In this document: positions 52,283-63,449 of the stretch, in pieces
Position numbering within the stretch: position 1 is the stretch's first letter
Layout: every line of letters begins with the position of its first letter
Origin: Bombus terrestris
Taxonomy: Eukaryota; Arthropoda; Insecta; Hymenoptera; Apidae
NCBI RefSeq assembly: GCF_910591885.1
Contig: NC_063277.1
Coordinates: forward strand, 5,704,001-5,768,000
DNA: 64,000 nucleotides
Direction of reading: 5' to 3'
The notes under the pieces: model-generated
Databases searched by the model: none
Seen by the model: only the letters and a program-made list of their open reading frames with translations
Told to the model about the DNA's origin: nothing
Position numbers and translations under genes: made by a program

Positions 52283-53914
52283 CTTTGTGACACGGGTGAT
52301 GGTCGCTGTGGGTGCAACTGAGTATAGTATTGTGTCATCCTGGGAATTCCAATAGATACCTAGAGTTTTCAATGTCTGTGACTCACCCAATTGTAGTGTT
52401 CGATTTGTATCTTTCTCGGATAGTCCACGCAGTATGTCCTTATCGTTAGATGCCCATTCACGGATGTTTAAGCCGCCCGATCTGAGAAGGTCCGTGAGTT
52501 CGTGTCGTACCGCTATTAACTCTTCCTTTGTATCGGCCCCGGTGAGGGCGTCGTCGACATAGAAATCACGCTGTACAACCGATGACGCTCGCGGAAATCG
52601 ATCTCCTTCGTCTTCTGCTAGTTGTTTCAGGCAGCGGAGTGCTAAATATGGGGCAGCTGATAGTCCGAAGGTCACGGTGTTGAGCTGATAAGTATCGATT
52701 TCCCCGTTGGAATTGCGCCATAGAATCAGCTGATATTTACGATCGTCTGGGCGTACGAGAATTTGTCGATACATCTTCTCGATGTCACCCGTTAGGACAT
52801 ACTGGTGTGATCGGAATCTCAGCAGAATTTCAACCAGATCTTCTTGGAGTTTGGGTCCGGTATGCAGAGTGTCGTTGAGAGAAACTCCGGTGGTGCTGAT
52901 TGCTGATCCATCGAACACTACCCGGAGTTTAGTGGTGTTGCTCGATTCCTTTATCACGCCGTGATGCGGCAAATAGTAACCATTATTTGAGGGCTGAGTG
53001 TGCGGAATCTTGGTCATATGACCTAAGTCTAAATATTCTTGGATCACCGTGTTGTATGCGGCTTCGAATTGCTTATCGCGTTGGAACCGGCGAGAAAGAG
53101 CGGCGAGTCTACTCATTGCAACGGACTTTGATGTCCCAAGTGTGGGAAGCTTCTCGTTGAAGGGCAGGGCGACGATATATCGCCCTTCCTTGTTGCGTCG
53201 GACATGGTTACGGAAATGTTCTTCGCACTGTAATTCCGATTCTGATAAATGTGTAGTGGATGGTCCCTCGTCGATTTCCCAGAATCGCGAGAGATCCGTT
53301 TGTAGATCGGCTGTGGTAATGTGAAACGAATGTGTGCCCGATTGCGTGGATGGGCTCCCCCCGATAACCCAACCGAAGCGAGTTTTTTGCAAACATAACT
53401 CAGTATCGATGGATTGTGGTATTTTAATCTGCCCGACACATAATGAGGCTAACGTTGGTCCCGAGCTTAGTAATATTTCGATAGGGCTTGGTATGTGAAA
53501 TGTTGGATCGGCTAATTTTAGATTTTTGGGTATCTGGAGAGCGGACCGATCGATTGGATGGTCTGGGACTGCCGATGATATTGTTGGGATTACTAAAAAC
53601 GTTGCTGTGCGTTCATATTTGCCATCCGTAGAAACAATGGTGGTCGTTAGTTGGCTCCTTGCGATAGTGGTTAAGTCGTCGAGGGCTCCGATTGGGACCG
53701 AACATCTCTTTCGTTTTATACCGAGGGAGTTTGCGAATTTCTCAGTCATGAAATTCATACTAGAGCCAGTATCTAGCAGTGCTCTGGCTCGAATTGGAGA
53801 TGCCCTCTTGTCTAGCACATCGATCTGTGTTGTGACCAGCAGATCATGATGCGGCGTAACGTCTAGAGATATATGTGTCGTTTCGGTCCCTTCCTTTGCG
53901 GCCCGTTTGTCTAG
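52280..53914 (-). CDS. pol: BEL/Pao pol, protease and reverse transcriptase part, copy 2
   Basis: Same as copy 1: the protease LLDTGSS motif near the start of the frame, RT motifs LTGDIEKMY and FYVDDALTG, and termination at TGA 52282-52280 followed by TCA. The frame directly continues gag after the TGA at 53917-53915. Inheritance of both stops by both copies shows they predate the composite duplication. Confidence 0.92.
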   Translation of the reverse strand, partial: LDKRAAKEGTETTHISLDVTPHHDLLVTTQIDVLDKRASPIRARALLDTGSSMNFMTEKFANSLGIKRKRCSVPIGALDDLTTIARSQLTTTIVSTDGKYERTATFLVIPTISSAVPDHPIDRSALQIPKNLKLADPTFHIPSPIEILLSSGPTLASLCVGQIKIPQSIDTELCLQKTRFGWVIGGSPSTQSGTHSFHITTADLQTDLSRFWEIDEGPSTTHLSESELQCEEHFRNHVRRNKEGRYIVALPFNEKLPTLGTSKSVAMSRLAALSRRFQRDKQFEAAYNTVIQEYLDLGHMTKIPHTQPSNNGYYLPHHGVIKESSNTTKLRVVFDGSAISTTGVSLNDTLHTGPKLQEDLVEILLRFRSHQYVLTGDIEKMYRQILVRPDDRKYQLILWRNSNGEIDTYQLNTVTFGLSAAPYLALRCLKQLAEDEGDRFPRASSVVQRDFYVDDALTGADTKEELIAVRHELTDLLRSGGLNIREWASNDKDILRGLSEKDTNRTLQLGESQTLKTLGIYWNSQDDTILYSVAPTATITRVTK

Positions 53915-53917
53915 TCA
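53911..53917 (-). promoter_or_regulatory. Candidate stop-codon readthrough signal TGACTAG, copy 2
   Basis: Same heptamer and frame relation as at 39143-39149. Because copies 1 and 2 are recent duplicates, its presence here is not independent support for function. Confidence 0.5.
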
Positions 53918-55483
53918 GTTTTGACCTGGGTGGGTTTTGGACGCGGATTCTGGGACATTACCCTTGGTCTGTGGTGCGCGTGACTCATACGAAGTGTGAG
54001 CTTTCGTATCGTTTGGGGCCGAAGGTGTAGGGTTATTTGAATGTTTGGCGGGTCGTCTCGAATGGTGGACCGAACGCGGCTTCGATGATCCGGATGGCGA
54101 TTGTCCATGAGAGGATCGTTTGTACGATGAACGACCTCCCGACGATCGACCGCTTGATGAACGACTGTCTGACCACGACCGACCGCTCGATGAACGATTG
54201 CCCGACGCCCGACCGTTCGATGAACAACTATCCGACGACTGAATGCTTGGCGACCGACCCTTTGACGACCGACCGCAGGACGACCGAGGATTTTCTTGTA
54301 TTTGTTCTCGATGTAGGTACGTATGATGTCGTCGCCCGCAGATATGACACGAACGCGCGGTGCACTGTGTTATCGAATGTCCGTTGCCTAGACAGTTTGT
54401 ACACAGCGATGCCATTTTTACGAGTTGAAGACGTTCTATGGTTGATTTGGCTTTGAAAACCTTACAGTCTCTGAGTTTGTGGGGTCCGTCGCAGGTCGGA
54501 CACACCAGCGCCCTGCTGGTTGTGGCATAGGTTCGTCCACGTGGTAGGTTATATCGGCGACGAGGAGGTTTGGGGGGTGACTCCTTTGTTTTCGTTACTT
54601 TAGAGAGGAGCTGATTCCCGTTGGCTCGTGTTTTTAGGAATTCCATCAGCTGATGGTAGGAAGGTACTTCCTGATTTGGCAACGTACGTTGCCATTTACG
54701 CATACTGGACGCAGGCAATTTTGACGCGATCAACTCGATCAGTACTACATCTGAAGTTACCGACTGTCCTAATCTTTCGAGCGCTTTGAGATTTACGCTG
54801 ATGGTTTCCATCAAATCCTCAATGGCTTCAGGAGTTTCCTTTTCTATTTCGGGATAACCGCGCATCAATTCCCAATGGCGCATACAGATCCGGAGGGGGC
54901 AATTGAATTTCTCCTTCAATGTGTTAAGCGCGATGGGGTAGTTGGCATCTGTGGGTTCCAATGATTGGATGCTCCGTGCGGCCCGTCCAGTGATAGCTGC
55001 GCGTAGATATTGAAATTTCTGGACATTTGTTAAATTTTCATTGCGATCTACCGTGGATGAGAACGTGTCATAAAAATAGGTCCAGTTCTCGAGGGCACCG
55101 TCGAACTGAGGAGCGCGGACCTCTGGTAGGGTGAGTGATGTCGGCTCGGGCTTCACGCCTGAATCGCGCGTTTTAGTTGGCGAGGGGTTTGGTGCGGGTA
55201 TTTTATCAAGGAGACCTGTGAACCGTACGTCAATCTCCAGCTTCTCTTGATACAACGCGGCGGCCCGACCGACTTCCCCTTCATCTAACCCTTCTAACTC
55301 GTCTTGAACCGCGACTAACTTCTTCCAGATGTCGTCGAACGCTTGACGGCAAGATACTAAGTAACCGTTGTTTACTTGACCAGACTCTTCGTATTCATCG
55401 AGTTGGCGTTTCGTGATTGTAAAGCGGTTGGCGAGGCCGCTGCGTCTCCGCCTCAATGTGCTGATCGAGTCAGGTTGAGCCAT
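53915..55483 (-). CDS. gag: BEL/Pao Gag polyprotein, copy 2
   Basis: 522 residues from the ATG at 55483, identical in layout to copy 1: a capsid-type DUF1759-like region, three zinc knuckles of the CCHC, CCHC and CCHH types, then a Ser/Gly/Arg-rich tail (coded at about 54071-54283), ending at TGA in a CTAG context. Pol follows in the same frame. The particle-forming role is inferred from the family. Confidence 0.92.
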   Translation of the reverse strand: MAQPDSISTLRRRRSGLANRFTITKRQLDEYEESGQVNNGYLVSCRQAFDDIWKKLVAVQDELEGLDEGEVGRAAALYQEKLEIDVRFTGLLDKIPAPNPSPTKTRDSGVKPEPTSLTLPEVRAPQFDGALENWTYFYDTFSSTVDRNENLTNVQKFQYLRAAITGRAARSIQSLEPTDANYPIALNTLKEKFNCPLRICMRHWELMRGYPEIEKETPEAIEDLMETISVNLKALERLGQSVTSDVVLIELIASKLPASSMRKWQRTLPNQEVPSYHQLMEFLKTRANGNQLLSKVTKTKESPPKPPRRRYNLPRGRTYATTSRALVCPTCDGPHKLRDCKVFKAKSTIERLQLVKMASLCTNCLGNGHSITQCTARSCHICGRRHHTYLHREQIQENPRSSCGRSSKGRSPSIQSSDSCSSNGRASGNRSSSGRSWSDSRSSSGRSSGGRSSYKRSSHGQSPSGSSKPRSVHHSRRPAKHSNNPTPSAPNDTKAHTSYESRAPQTKGNVPESASKTHPGQN

Positions 55484-55707
55484 GTTTGGTGTTAATGGTA
55501 GGAACGATCTTACCTTGATCAAATGGGCGTTGATCTGAGAGTCGTTTTTTACTCGCTACAGTGTGGTGTGGTCTCGTGTAGATGCTGAACGAAGGAGGTG
55601 TTCCTCTCCGGTGGCGGCTCCTTTGGTCAGTTGACTAAGATGTTGGAGTGTGGATTTCACGTGACACTGTATAGTCACTGGTCAGTACACTTCTTTGGTG
55701 GCACGTG
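55484..55707 (-). other. 5' untranslated leader of BEL/Pao copy 2
   Basis: Same 224-bp leader as in copy 1, between the primer-binding site and the gag ATG. I see no gene in it. Confidence 0.6.
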
Positions 55708-55725
55708 ATCCGGCTCGAAGGACCA
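55708..55725 (-). other. Primer-binding site, tRNA-Tyr type, copy 2
   Basis: The same 18 bases, ATCCGGCTCGAAGGACCA on the + strand, lie directly next to the 5' LTR. Confidence 0.88.
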
Positions 55726-56501
55726 TGTATTTTCGAGCTATCGCGGGGAGGCGCGGTCGTTAGAATACGCGCCAACGGGAGTCGTAAATTCCCGTTACGA
55801 TTAAAATGATCGACACCACGAATAGTTCGATCCCCGTATTTCGAATAAGATAATAGGGGTGATTCAGGTATGATAACACTGTGACTCACAGAGTTAAAAT
55901 TTATATTTCTAACACTTAGTATACACGATTAAATAGATATAAATAATTAACAACTTATCGCACGAAAATAATATAGATGTGTACAATATAGAGCAAGGCT
56001 CTTACAATTGAATTTAGTCTATTAGTGGACGTAGCACTGTAGGATACTTAGTAGAATAAGTGAATGTTCGACAATGTCGCGGACCGACTTGGTTTACGTT
56101 CCGTGGGCGTTATATTTAGAGTTAGAAGTTAGGCGTTAGATTTTTTACTCAATGCTTTACGATATTTATATAGGCTCGTCTGACCTCTCGATGTGTAACG
56201 TTCGACTCGTCACAAGGAACTGATCGACTTTGGATGATTTCTTTGTCTCATCTTTAAGACGCCCCCACCATCCTTAGGTCACGCCACCGTTCGCACCTAT
56301 GATCACGTATGTCCGCTCTTGCGTGGAAAACGTAACGGACCAAATTCGACGTTCCGAGAACTCGCTGCTTGGCAACAGCTATGCGCTCGTCGATACATTG
56401 TATATGATCCGGCGGTCAGATAAGACGATCTGACTGAGACATTGCAGGGCCGCGAGTGACGGTTAGAAAATACAGCCTGTGTTAAGCCTCGTGGCGTAAC
56501 A
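55726..56501 (-). repeat. 5' LTR of BEL/Pao copy 2
   Basis: 776 bp, identical to the 5' LTR of copy 1 as far as I could compare and carrying the same 5'-specific variants (CGAATAAG, CCGTGGGCG, CATTGCAGG). The TATA-like box is at 56165-56172 on the minus strand. Confidence 0.95.
56165..56172 (-). promoter_or_regulatory. Putative TATA box in the 5' LTR, copy 2
   Basis: TATATAAATA on the element strand, the counterpart of 41397-41404. Confidence 0.5.
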
Positions 56502-56506
56502 ACTAT
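56502..56506. other. Target-site duplication ACTAT, provirus copy 2, right
   Basis: Matches 49146-49150 and continues into a normal satellite monomer. Confidence 0.92.
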
Positions 56507-59500
56507 ATAACGTTAAACGTTATAACGTCATACTATGTAACGTTACACGTTGTATGGTAATAGTATATAACGTTATACATTACAACGTAATACTATTTAA
56601 CGTTATACGTTATAACGTAATACTATATAACGTTACACGTAGTATGGTAATAGTATATGACGTTATACGTTATAACGTGATACTATATAACGTCATACGT
56701 TACAACGTAATACTATATTACGTTACACGTTGTATGGTAATACTATATAACGTCATGCGTTACAACGTAATACTATATAACGTTACACGTTGTATGGTAA
56801 TAGTATATGACGTTATACGTTATTACGTAATACTATATAACGTTATACGTTATAACGTAACACTACAGATCGTTAAACGTTATAACGTAATACTATATAA
56901 CGTTACACGTTGCATGGTAATAGTATATGACGTTATACGTTATAACGTAATACTATATAACGCTATACGTTATAACGTAATACTATATAACGTTATATGT
57001 TTTATCGTAATACTACATAACGTTAAACGTTATAACGTCATACTACATAACGTTAAACGTTATAACGTCATACTATGTAACGTTACACGTTGTATGGTAA
57101 TGGTATATAACGTTATACATTACAACGTAATACTATTTAACGTTATACGTTGTATGGTAATAGTATATGACGTTATACGTTATAACGTAATACTATATAA
57201 CGTTACACGTCATAACGTAAAACTACATAACGATAAACGTTATAACGACATAATATATGAAGTTGCACGTTGTATGGTAATAGTATATAACGATATACGT
57301 TACAACGTAATACTATTTATCGTTATACGTTATAACGTAATACTATATAACGCTATACGTTATAACGTAACACTATATAACGTTACCCGTTGTATGGTAA
57401 TAGTACATAACGATATACGTTATATCGTAATGCTATATAACGTTACCCGTTGTATGGTAATAGTACATAACGTTAAACGTTATAACGTCATACTATATAA
57501 CGTTACACGTTGTATAGTAATGTTATATAACGTTATACGTTATAACGTAATACTATATAACGCTATACGTTATAACGTAATACTATATAACGATACACGT
57601 TATATCGTAATAGTATATAACGTTATACGTTATAACGTAATACTACATAACGTTAAACGATATAGCGTCATACTATATAACGTTACACGTTGTATGGTAA
57701 TAGTATATGACGTTATACGTTACAACGTAATACTATTTAACGTTATACGTTATAACGTAATACTATATAACGTTAAACGTTATGACGTCATACTATATAA
57801 AGTTACACGATGTATGGTAATAGTATATAACGTTATACGTTACAACGTAATACTATTTAACGATATACGTTTTAACGTAATACTATATAACGTTACACGT
57901 TGTATGGTAATTGTATATGACGTCACACGTTATATCGCAATACTATATAACGTTACACGTTGCATAGTAGTATTATGTAACGTTATACGTTATAACGTAA
58001 TACTATATAACGTTATATGATTTAAGGTAATACTACATAACGTTAAACATTATAACGTCATACTATGTAACGTTACACGTTGTATGGTAATAGTATATAA
58101 CGTTATACATTACAACGTAATACTATTTAACGTTATACGTTATAACGTAATACTATATAACGTTACACGTAGTATGGTAATAGTATATGACGTTATACGT
58201 TATAACGTAATACTATATAACGTCATACGTTACAACGTAATACTATATTACGTTACACGTTGTATGGTAATAGTATATGACGTTATACGTTATAACGTAA
58301 TACTATATAACGTTACACGTTTTATCGTAATAGTATATAACGTTATACGTTATAACGTAAAACTGCATAACGATAAACGTTATAACGTCATACTATATAA
58401 CGGTACACGTTGTATGGTAATAGTATATGACGTTATACGTTATAACGTAATACTATATAACGTTACACGTTATATCGTAATAGTATATGACGTTATACGT
58501 TATAACGTAATACTATATAACGTTACACGTTTTATCGTAATAGTATATAACGTTATACGTTATAACGTAAAACTACATAACGATAAACGTTATAACGTCA
58601 TACTATATAACGGTACACGTTGTATGGTAATAGTATATGACGTTATACGTTATAACGTAATACTATATAACGTTACACGTTATATTGTAATAGTATATGA
58701 CGTTATACGTTATAACGTAATACTATATAACGTTATACGTTATAACGTAATACTATTTAACGTTATACGTTATAACGTAATACTATATAACGTTACACGT
58801 TACATCGTAATAGTATATAACGTTATACGTTATAACGTAATACTACAGAACGTTAAACGTTATAACGTAATACTATATAACGTCATATGTTATAACGTAA
58901 TACCATTTAACGTTATATGTTTTATCGTAATACTACATAACGTTAAACGATATAACGTCATACTATATAACGTTACACGTTGTATGGTAATAGTATATGA
59001 CGTTATACGTTATAACGTAATACTATATATCGATACACGTTATATCGTAATAGTATATAGCGTTATACGTTATAATGTAATACTACATAACTTTAAACGA
59101 TATAACGTCAAACTATATAACGTTACACGTTGTATGGTAACAGTATATGACGTTATACGTTACAACGTAATACTATTTAACGTTATACGTTATAACGTAA
59201 TACTATACAACGTTAAACGTTATGACGTCATACTATATAACGTTACACGTTGTATGGTAATAGTATATGACGTTATACGTTATATCGTAATACTATATAA
59301 CGTTGCACATTATATCGTAATACTATATAACGTTACCCGTTGTATGGTAATAGTACATAACGATATACGTTATATCGTAATGCTATAAAACGTTACCCGT
59401 TGTATGGTAATAGTACATAACGTTAAGCGTTATAACGTACATACTATATAACGTTACACGTTGTATAGTAGTGTTATATAACGTTATACGTTATAACGTA

Positions 59501-62500
59501 ATACTATATAACGCTATACGTTATAACGTAATACTATATAACGTTATATGTTTTATCGTAATACTACATAACGTTAAAGGTTATAACGTCATACTACATA
59601 ACGTTAAACGTTATAACGTCATACTACATAACGTTAAACGTTATAACGTCATACTATATAACGTTACGTGTTGTATGGTAATAGTACATAACGTTAAACG
59701 TTATAACGTAATACTACATAACGTTAAACGTTATAACGTCATACTATATAAAGTTACACGTTCTATGGTAATAGTATATAACGTTATACGGTACAACGTA
59801 ATACTATTTAACGATATAAGTTATAACGTAATACTATATAACGTTACACGTTGTATGGTAATTGAATATGACGTTACACGTTATATCGTAATACTATATT
59901 ACGTTACACGTTGCATAGTAGTATTATGTAACGTTATACGTTATAACGTAATACTATATAACGTTATATGTTTTAAGGTAATACTACATAACGTTAAACG
60001 TTATAACGTCATACTATGTAACGTTACACGTTGTATGGTAATAGTATATAACGTTATACATTACAACGTAATACTATTTAACGTTATACGTTATAACGTA
60101 ATACTATATAACGTTACACGTAGTATGGTAATAGTATATGACGTTATACGTTATAACGTGATACTATATAACGTCATACGTTACAACGTAATACTATATT
60201 ACGTTACACGTTGTATGGTAATACTATCTAACGTCATGCGTTACAACGTAATACTATATAACGTTACGCGTTGTATGGTAATAGTATATAACGTTATACG
60301 TTATAACGTAATACAATTTAACGTTATACGTTATAACGTAATACTATATAACGTTACACGTTTTATCGTAATAGTATATAACGTTATACGTTATAACGTA
60401 AAACTACATAACGGTAAACGTTATAACGTTATACTATATAACGGTACACGTAGTATGGTAATAGTATATGACGTTATACGTTATAACGTAATACTATATA
60501 ACGTCATACGTTACAACGTAATACTATATTACGTTACACGTTGTATGGTAATACTATATAACGTCATGCGTTACAACGTAATACTATATATCGTTACACG
60601 TTACATCGTAATAGTATATTACGTTACACGTTGTATGGTAATACTATATAACGTCATGCGTTACATCGTAATACTATATAACGTTACACGTTGTATGGTA
60701 ATAGTATATAACGTTATACGTTGTATGGTAATAGTATATAACGTTATACGTTACAACGTAATACTATATAACGTTACACGTTATATCGTAATAGTATATA
60801 ACGTTATACGTTATAACCTAATACTACAGAACGTTAAACGTTAAAACGTAATACTATACAACGTTACACGTTGTATGGTAACAGTATATGACGTTATACG
60901 TTATAACGTAATACTATATAACTTCATACGTTACATGGCAATACTATATAACGTTACACGTTGTATGGTAATAGTATATAACGTTATACGTTGTATGGTA
61001 ATACTATATAACGTCATGCGTTACAACGTAATACTATATAACGTTACACGTTGTATGGTAATAGTATATAACGTTATACGTTATAACGTAATACTATTTA
61101 ACGTTATACGTTATAACGTAATACTATATAATGTTACACGTTTTATCGTAATAGTATATAACGTTATACGTTATAACGTAATACTATATAACGATACACG
61201 TTATATCGTAATAGTATATAACGTTATACGTTATAACGTAATACTACATAACGTTAAACGATATAGCGTCATACTATATAACGTTACACGTTGTATGGTA
61301 ATAGTATATGACGTTATACGTTACAACGTAATACTATTTAACGTTATACGTTATAACGTAATACTATATAACGTTAAACGTTATGACGTCATACTATATA
61401 ACGTTACACGTTGTATAGTAGTGTTATATAACGTTATACGTTATAACGTAATACTATATAACGCTATACGTTATAACGTAATACTATATAACGATACACG
61501 TTATATCGTAATAGTATATAACGTTATACGTTATAACCTAATACTACAGAACGTTAAACGTTATAGCGTAATACTATACAACGTTACACGTTGTATGGTA
61601 ATAGTATATGACGATATACGTTATAACGTAATACTATATAACGTTACACGTTGTATGGTAATAGTATATGACGTTATACGTTATAACGTAATACTATATA
61701 ACGATACACGTTATATCGTAATAGTATATAACGTTATACGTTATAACCTAATACTACAGAATGTTAAACGTTATAGCGTAATACTATACAACGTTACACG
61801 TTGTATGGTAATAGTATATGACGATATACGTTATAACGTAATACTATATAACGTTACACGTTGTATGGTAATAGTATATGACGTTATACGTTACAACGTA
61901 ATACTATTTAACGTTATACGTTATAACGTAATACTATATAACGTTAAACGTTATGACGTCATACTATATAACGTTACACGTTGTATGGTAATAGTATATG
62001 ACGTTATACGTTATAACGTAATACTATATAACGTTGCACATTATATCGTAATACTATATAACGTTACCCGTTGTATGGTAATAGTACATAACGATATACG
62101 TTATATCGTAATGCTATATAACGTTACCCGTTGTATGGTAATAGTACATAACGTTAAACGTTATAACGTCATACTATATAACGTTACACGTTGTATAGTA
62201 GTGTTATATAACGTTATACGTTATAACGTAATACTATATAACGCTATACGTTATAACGTAATACTATATAACGTTACCCGTTGTATGGTAATAGTACATA
62301 ACGTTACCCGTTGTATGGTAATAGTACATAACGTTAAACGTTATAACGTCATACTATATAACGTTACACGTTGTATAGTAATGTTATATAACGTTATACG
62401 TTATAACATAATACTATATAACGCTATACGTTATAACGTAATACTATATAACGATACACGTTATATCGTAATAGTATATAACGTTATACGTTATAACGTA

Positions 62501-62622
62501 ATACTACATAACGTCAAACGATATAGCTTCATACTATATAACGTTACACGTTGTATGGTAATAGTATATGACGTTATACGTTACAGCGTAATACTATTTA
62601 ACGTTATACGTTATAACGTAAT

Positions 62623-62627
62623 ACTAT
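62623..62627. other. Target-site duplication ACTAT, provirus copy 3, left
   Basis: Same five bases directly before the LTR of the third copy. The right-hand partner lies beyond the window. Confidence 0.88.
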
Positions 62628-63403
62628 TGTATTTTCGAGCTATCGCGGGGAGGCGCGGTCGTTAGAATACGCGCCCACGGGAGTCGTAAATTCCCGTTAC
62701 GATTAAAATGATCGACACCACGAATAGTTCGATCCCCGTATTTCGATTAAGATAATAGGGGTGATTCAGGTATGATAACACTGTGACTCACAGAGTTAAA
62801 ATTTATATTTCTAACACTTAGTATACACGATTAAATAGATATAAATAATTAACAACTTATCGCACGAAACTAATAAGATGTTTACAATATAGAGCAAGGC
62901 TCTTACAATTGAATTTAGTCTATTAGTGGACGTAGCACTGTAGGATACTTAGTAGAATAAGTGAATGTTCGACAATGTCGCGGACTGACTTGGTTTACGT
63001 TCCGTTGGCGTTATATTTAGAGTTAGAAGTTAGGCGTTAGATTTTTTACTCAATGCTTTACGATATTTATATAGGCTCGTCTGACCTCTCGATGTGTAAC
63101 GTTCGACTCGTCACAAGGAACTGATCGACTTTGGATGATTTCTTTGTCTCATCTTTAAGACGACCCCCACCATCCTTAGATCACGCCACCGTTCGCGCCT
63201 ATGATCACGTATGTCCGCTCTTGCGTGGAAAACGTAACGGACCAAATTCGACGTTTCGAGAACTCGCTGCTTGGCAACAGCTATGCGCTCGTCGATACAT
63301 TGTATATGATCCGGCGGTCAGATAAGACGATCTGACTGAGACATTGTAGGGCCGCGAGTGACGGTTAGAAAATACAGCCTGTGTTAAGCCTCGTGGCGTA
63401 ACA
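62628..63403 (-). repeat. 3' LTR of BEL/Pao copy 3
   Basis: 776 bp with TG...CA ends and 3'-type variants, followed by the polypurine tract. Confidence 0.94.
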
Positions 63404-63413
63404 TCCTCCCCCC
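63404..63413 (-). other. Polypurine tract, copy 3
   Basis: GGGGGGAGGA on the element strand, abutting the LTR. Confidence 0.87.
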
Positions 63414-63449
63414 GTTGAGAGGGTACCGATCAAATGATATGGTGTGGAG

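Larger units (their letters stand above)
49151..56501 (-). mobile_element. BEL/Pao LTR retrotransposon, copy 2 (tandem duplicate of copy 1)
   Basis: 7351 bp, exactly 14768 bp after copy 1, with identical structure, target duplication, primer-binding site (55708-55725), polypurine tract (49927-49936), gag, both in-frame TGA codons and pol. The predicted proteins are identical to those of copy 1 as far as I could compare. The 3' LTR has T at 49405 where copy 1 has G at 34637. Its 5' LTR carries the same 5'-specific variants as copy 1. It therefore descends from the same insertion. Confidence 0.95.
56502..62627. repeat. 30-bp satellite array between provirus copies 2 and 3 (6126 bp)
   Basis: Collinear with 41734-49150 apart from the missing 1290-bp duplication and one base, with scattered substitutions (for example the monomers around 56735-56760 versus 41967-41992, and GTTAAACG versus GTTAAAGG near 57023). 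The last monomers end in ACTAT at 62623-62627, the target duplication of copy 3. No gene is seen in it; the + strand open frames are period artefacts. Confidence 0.95.
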
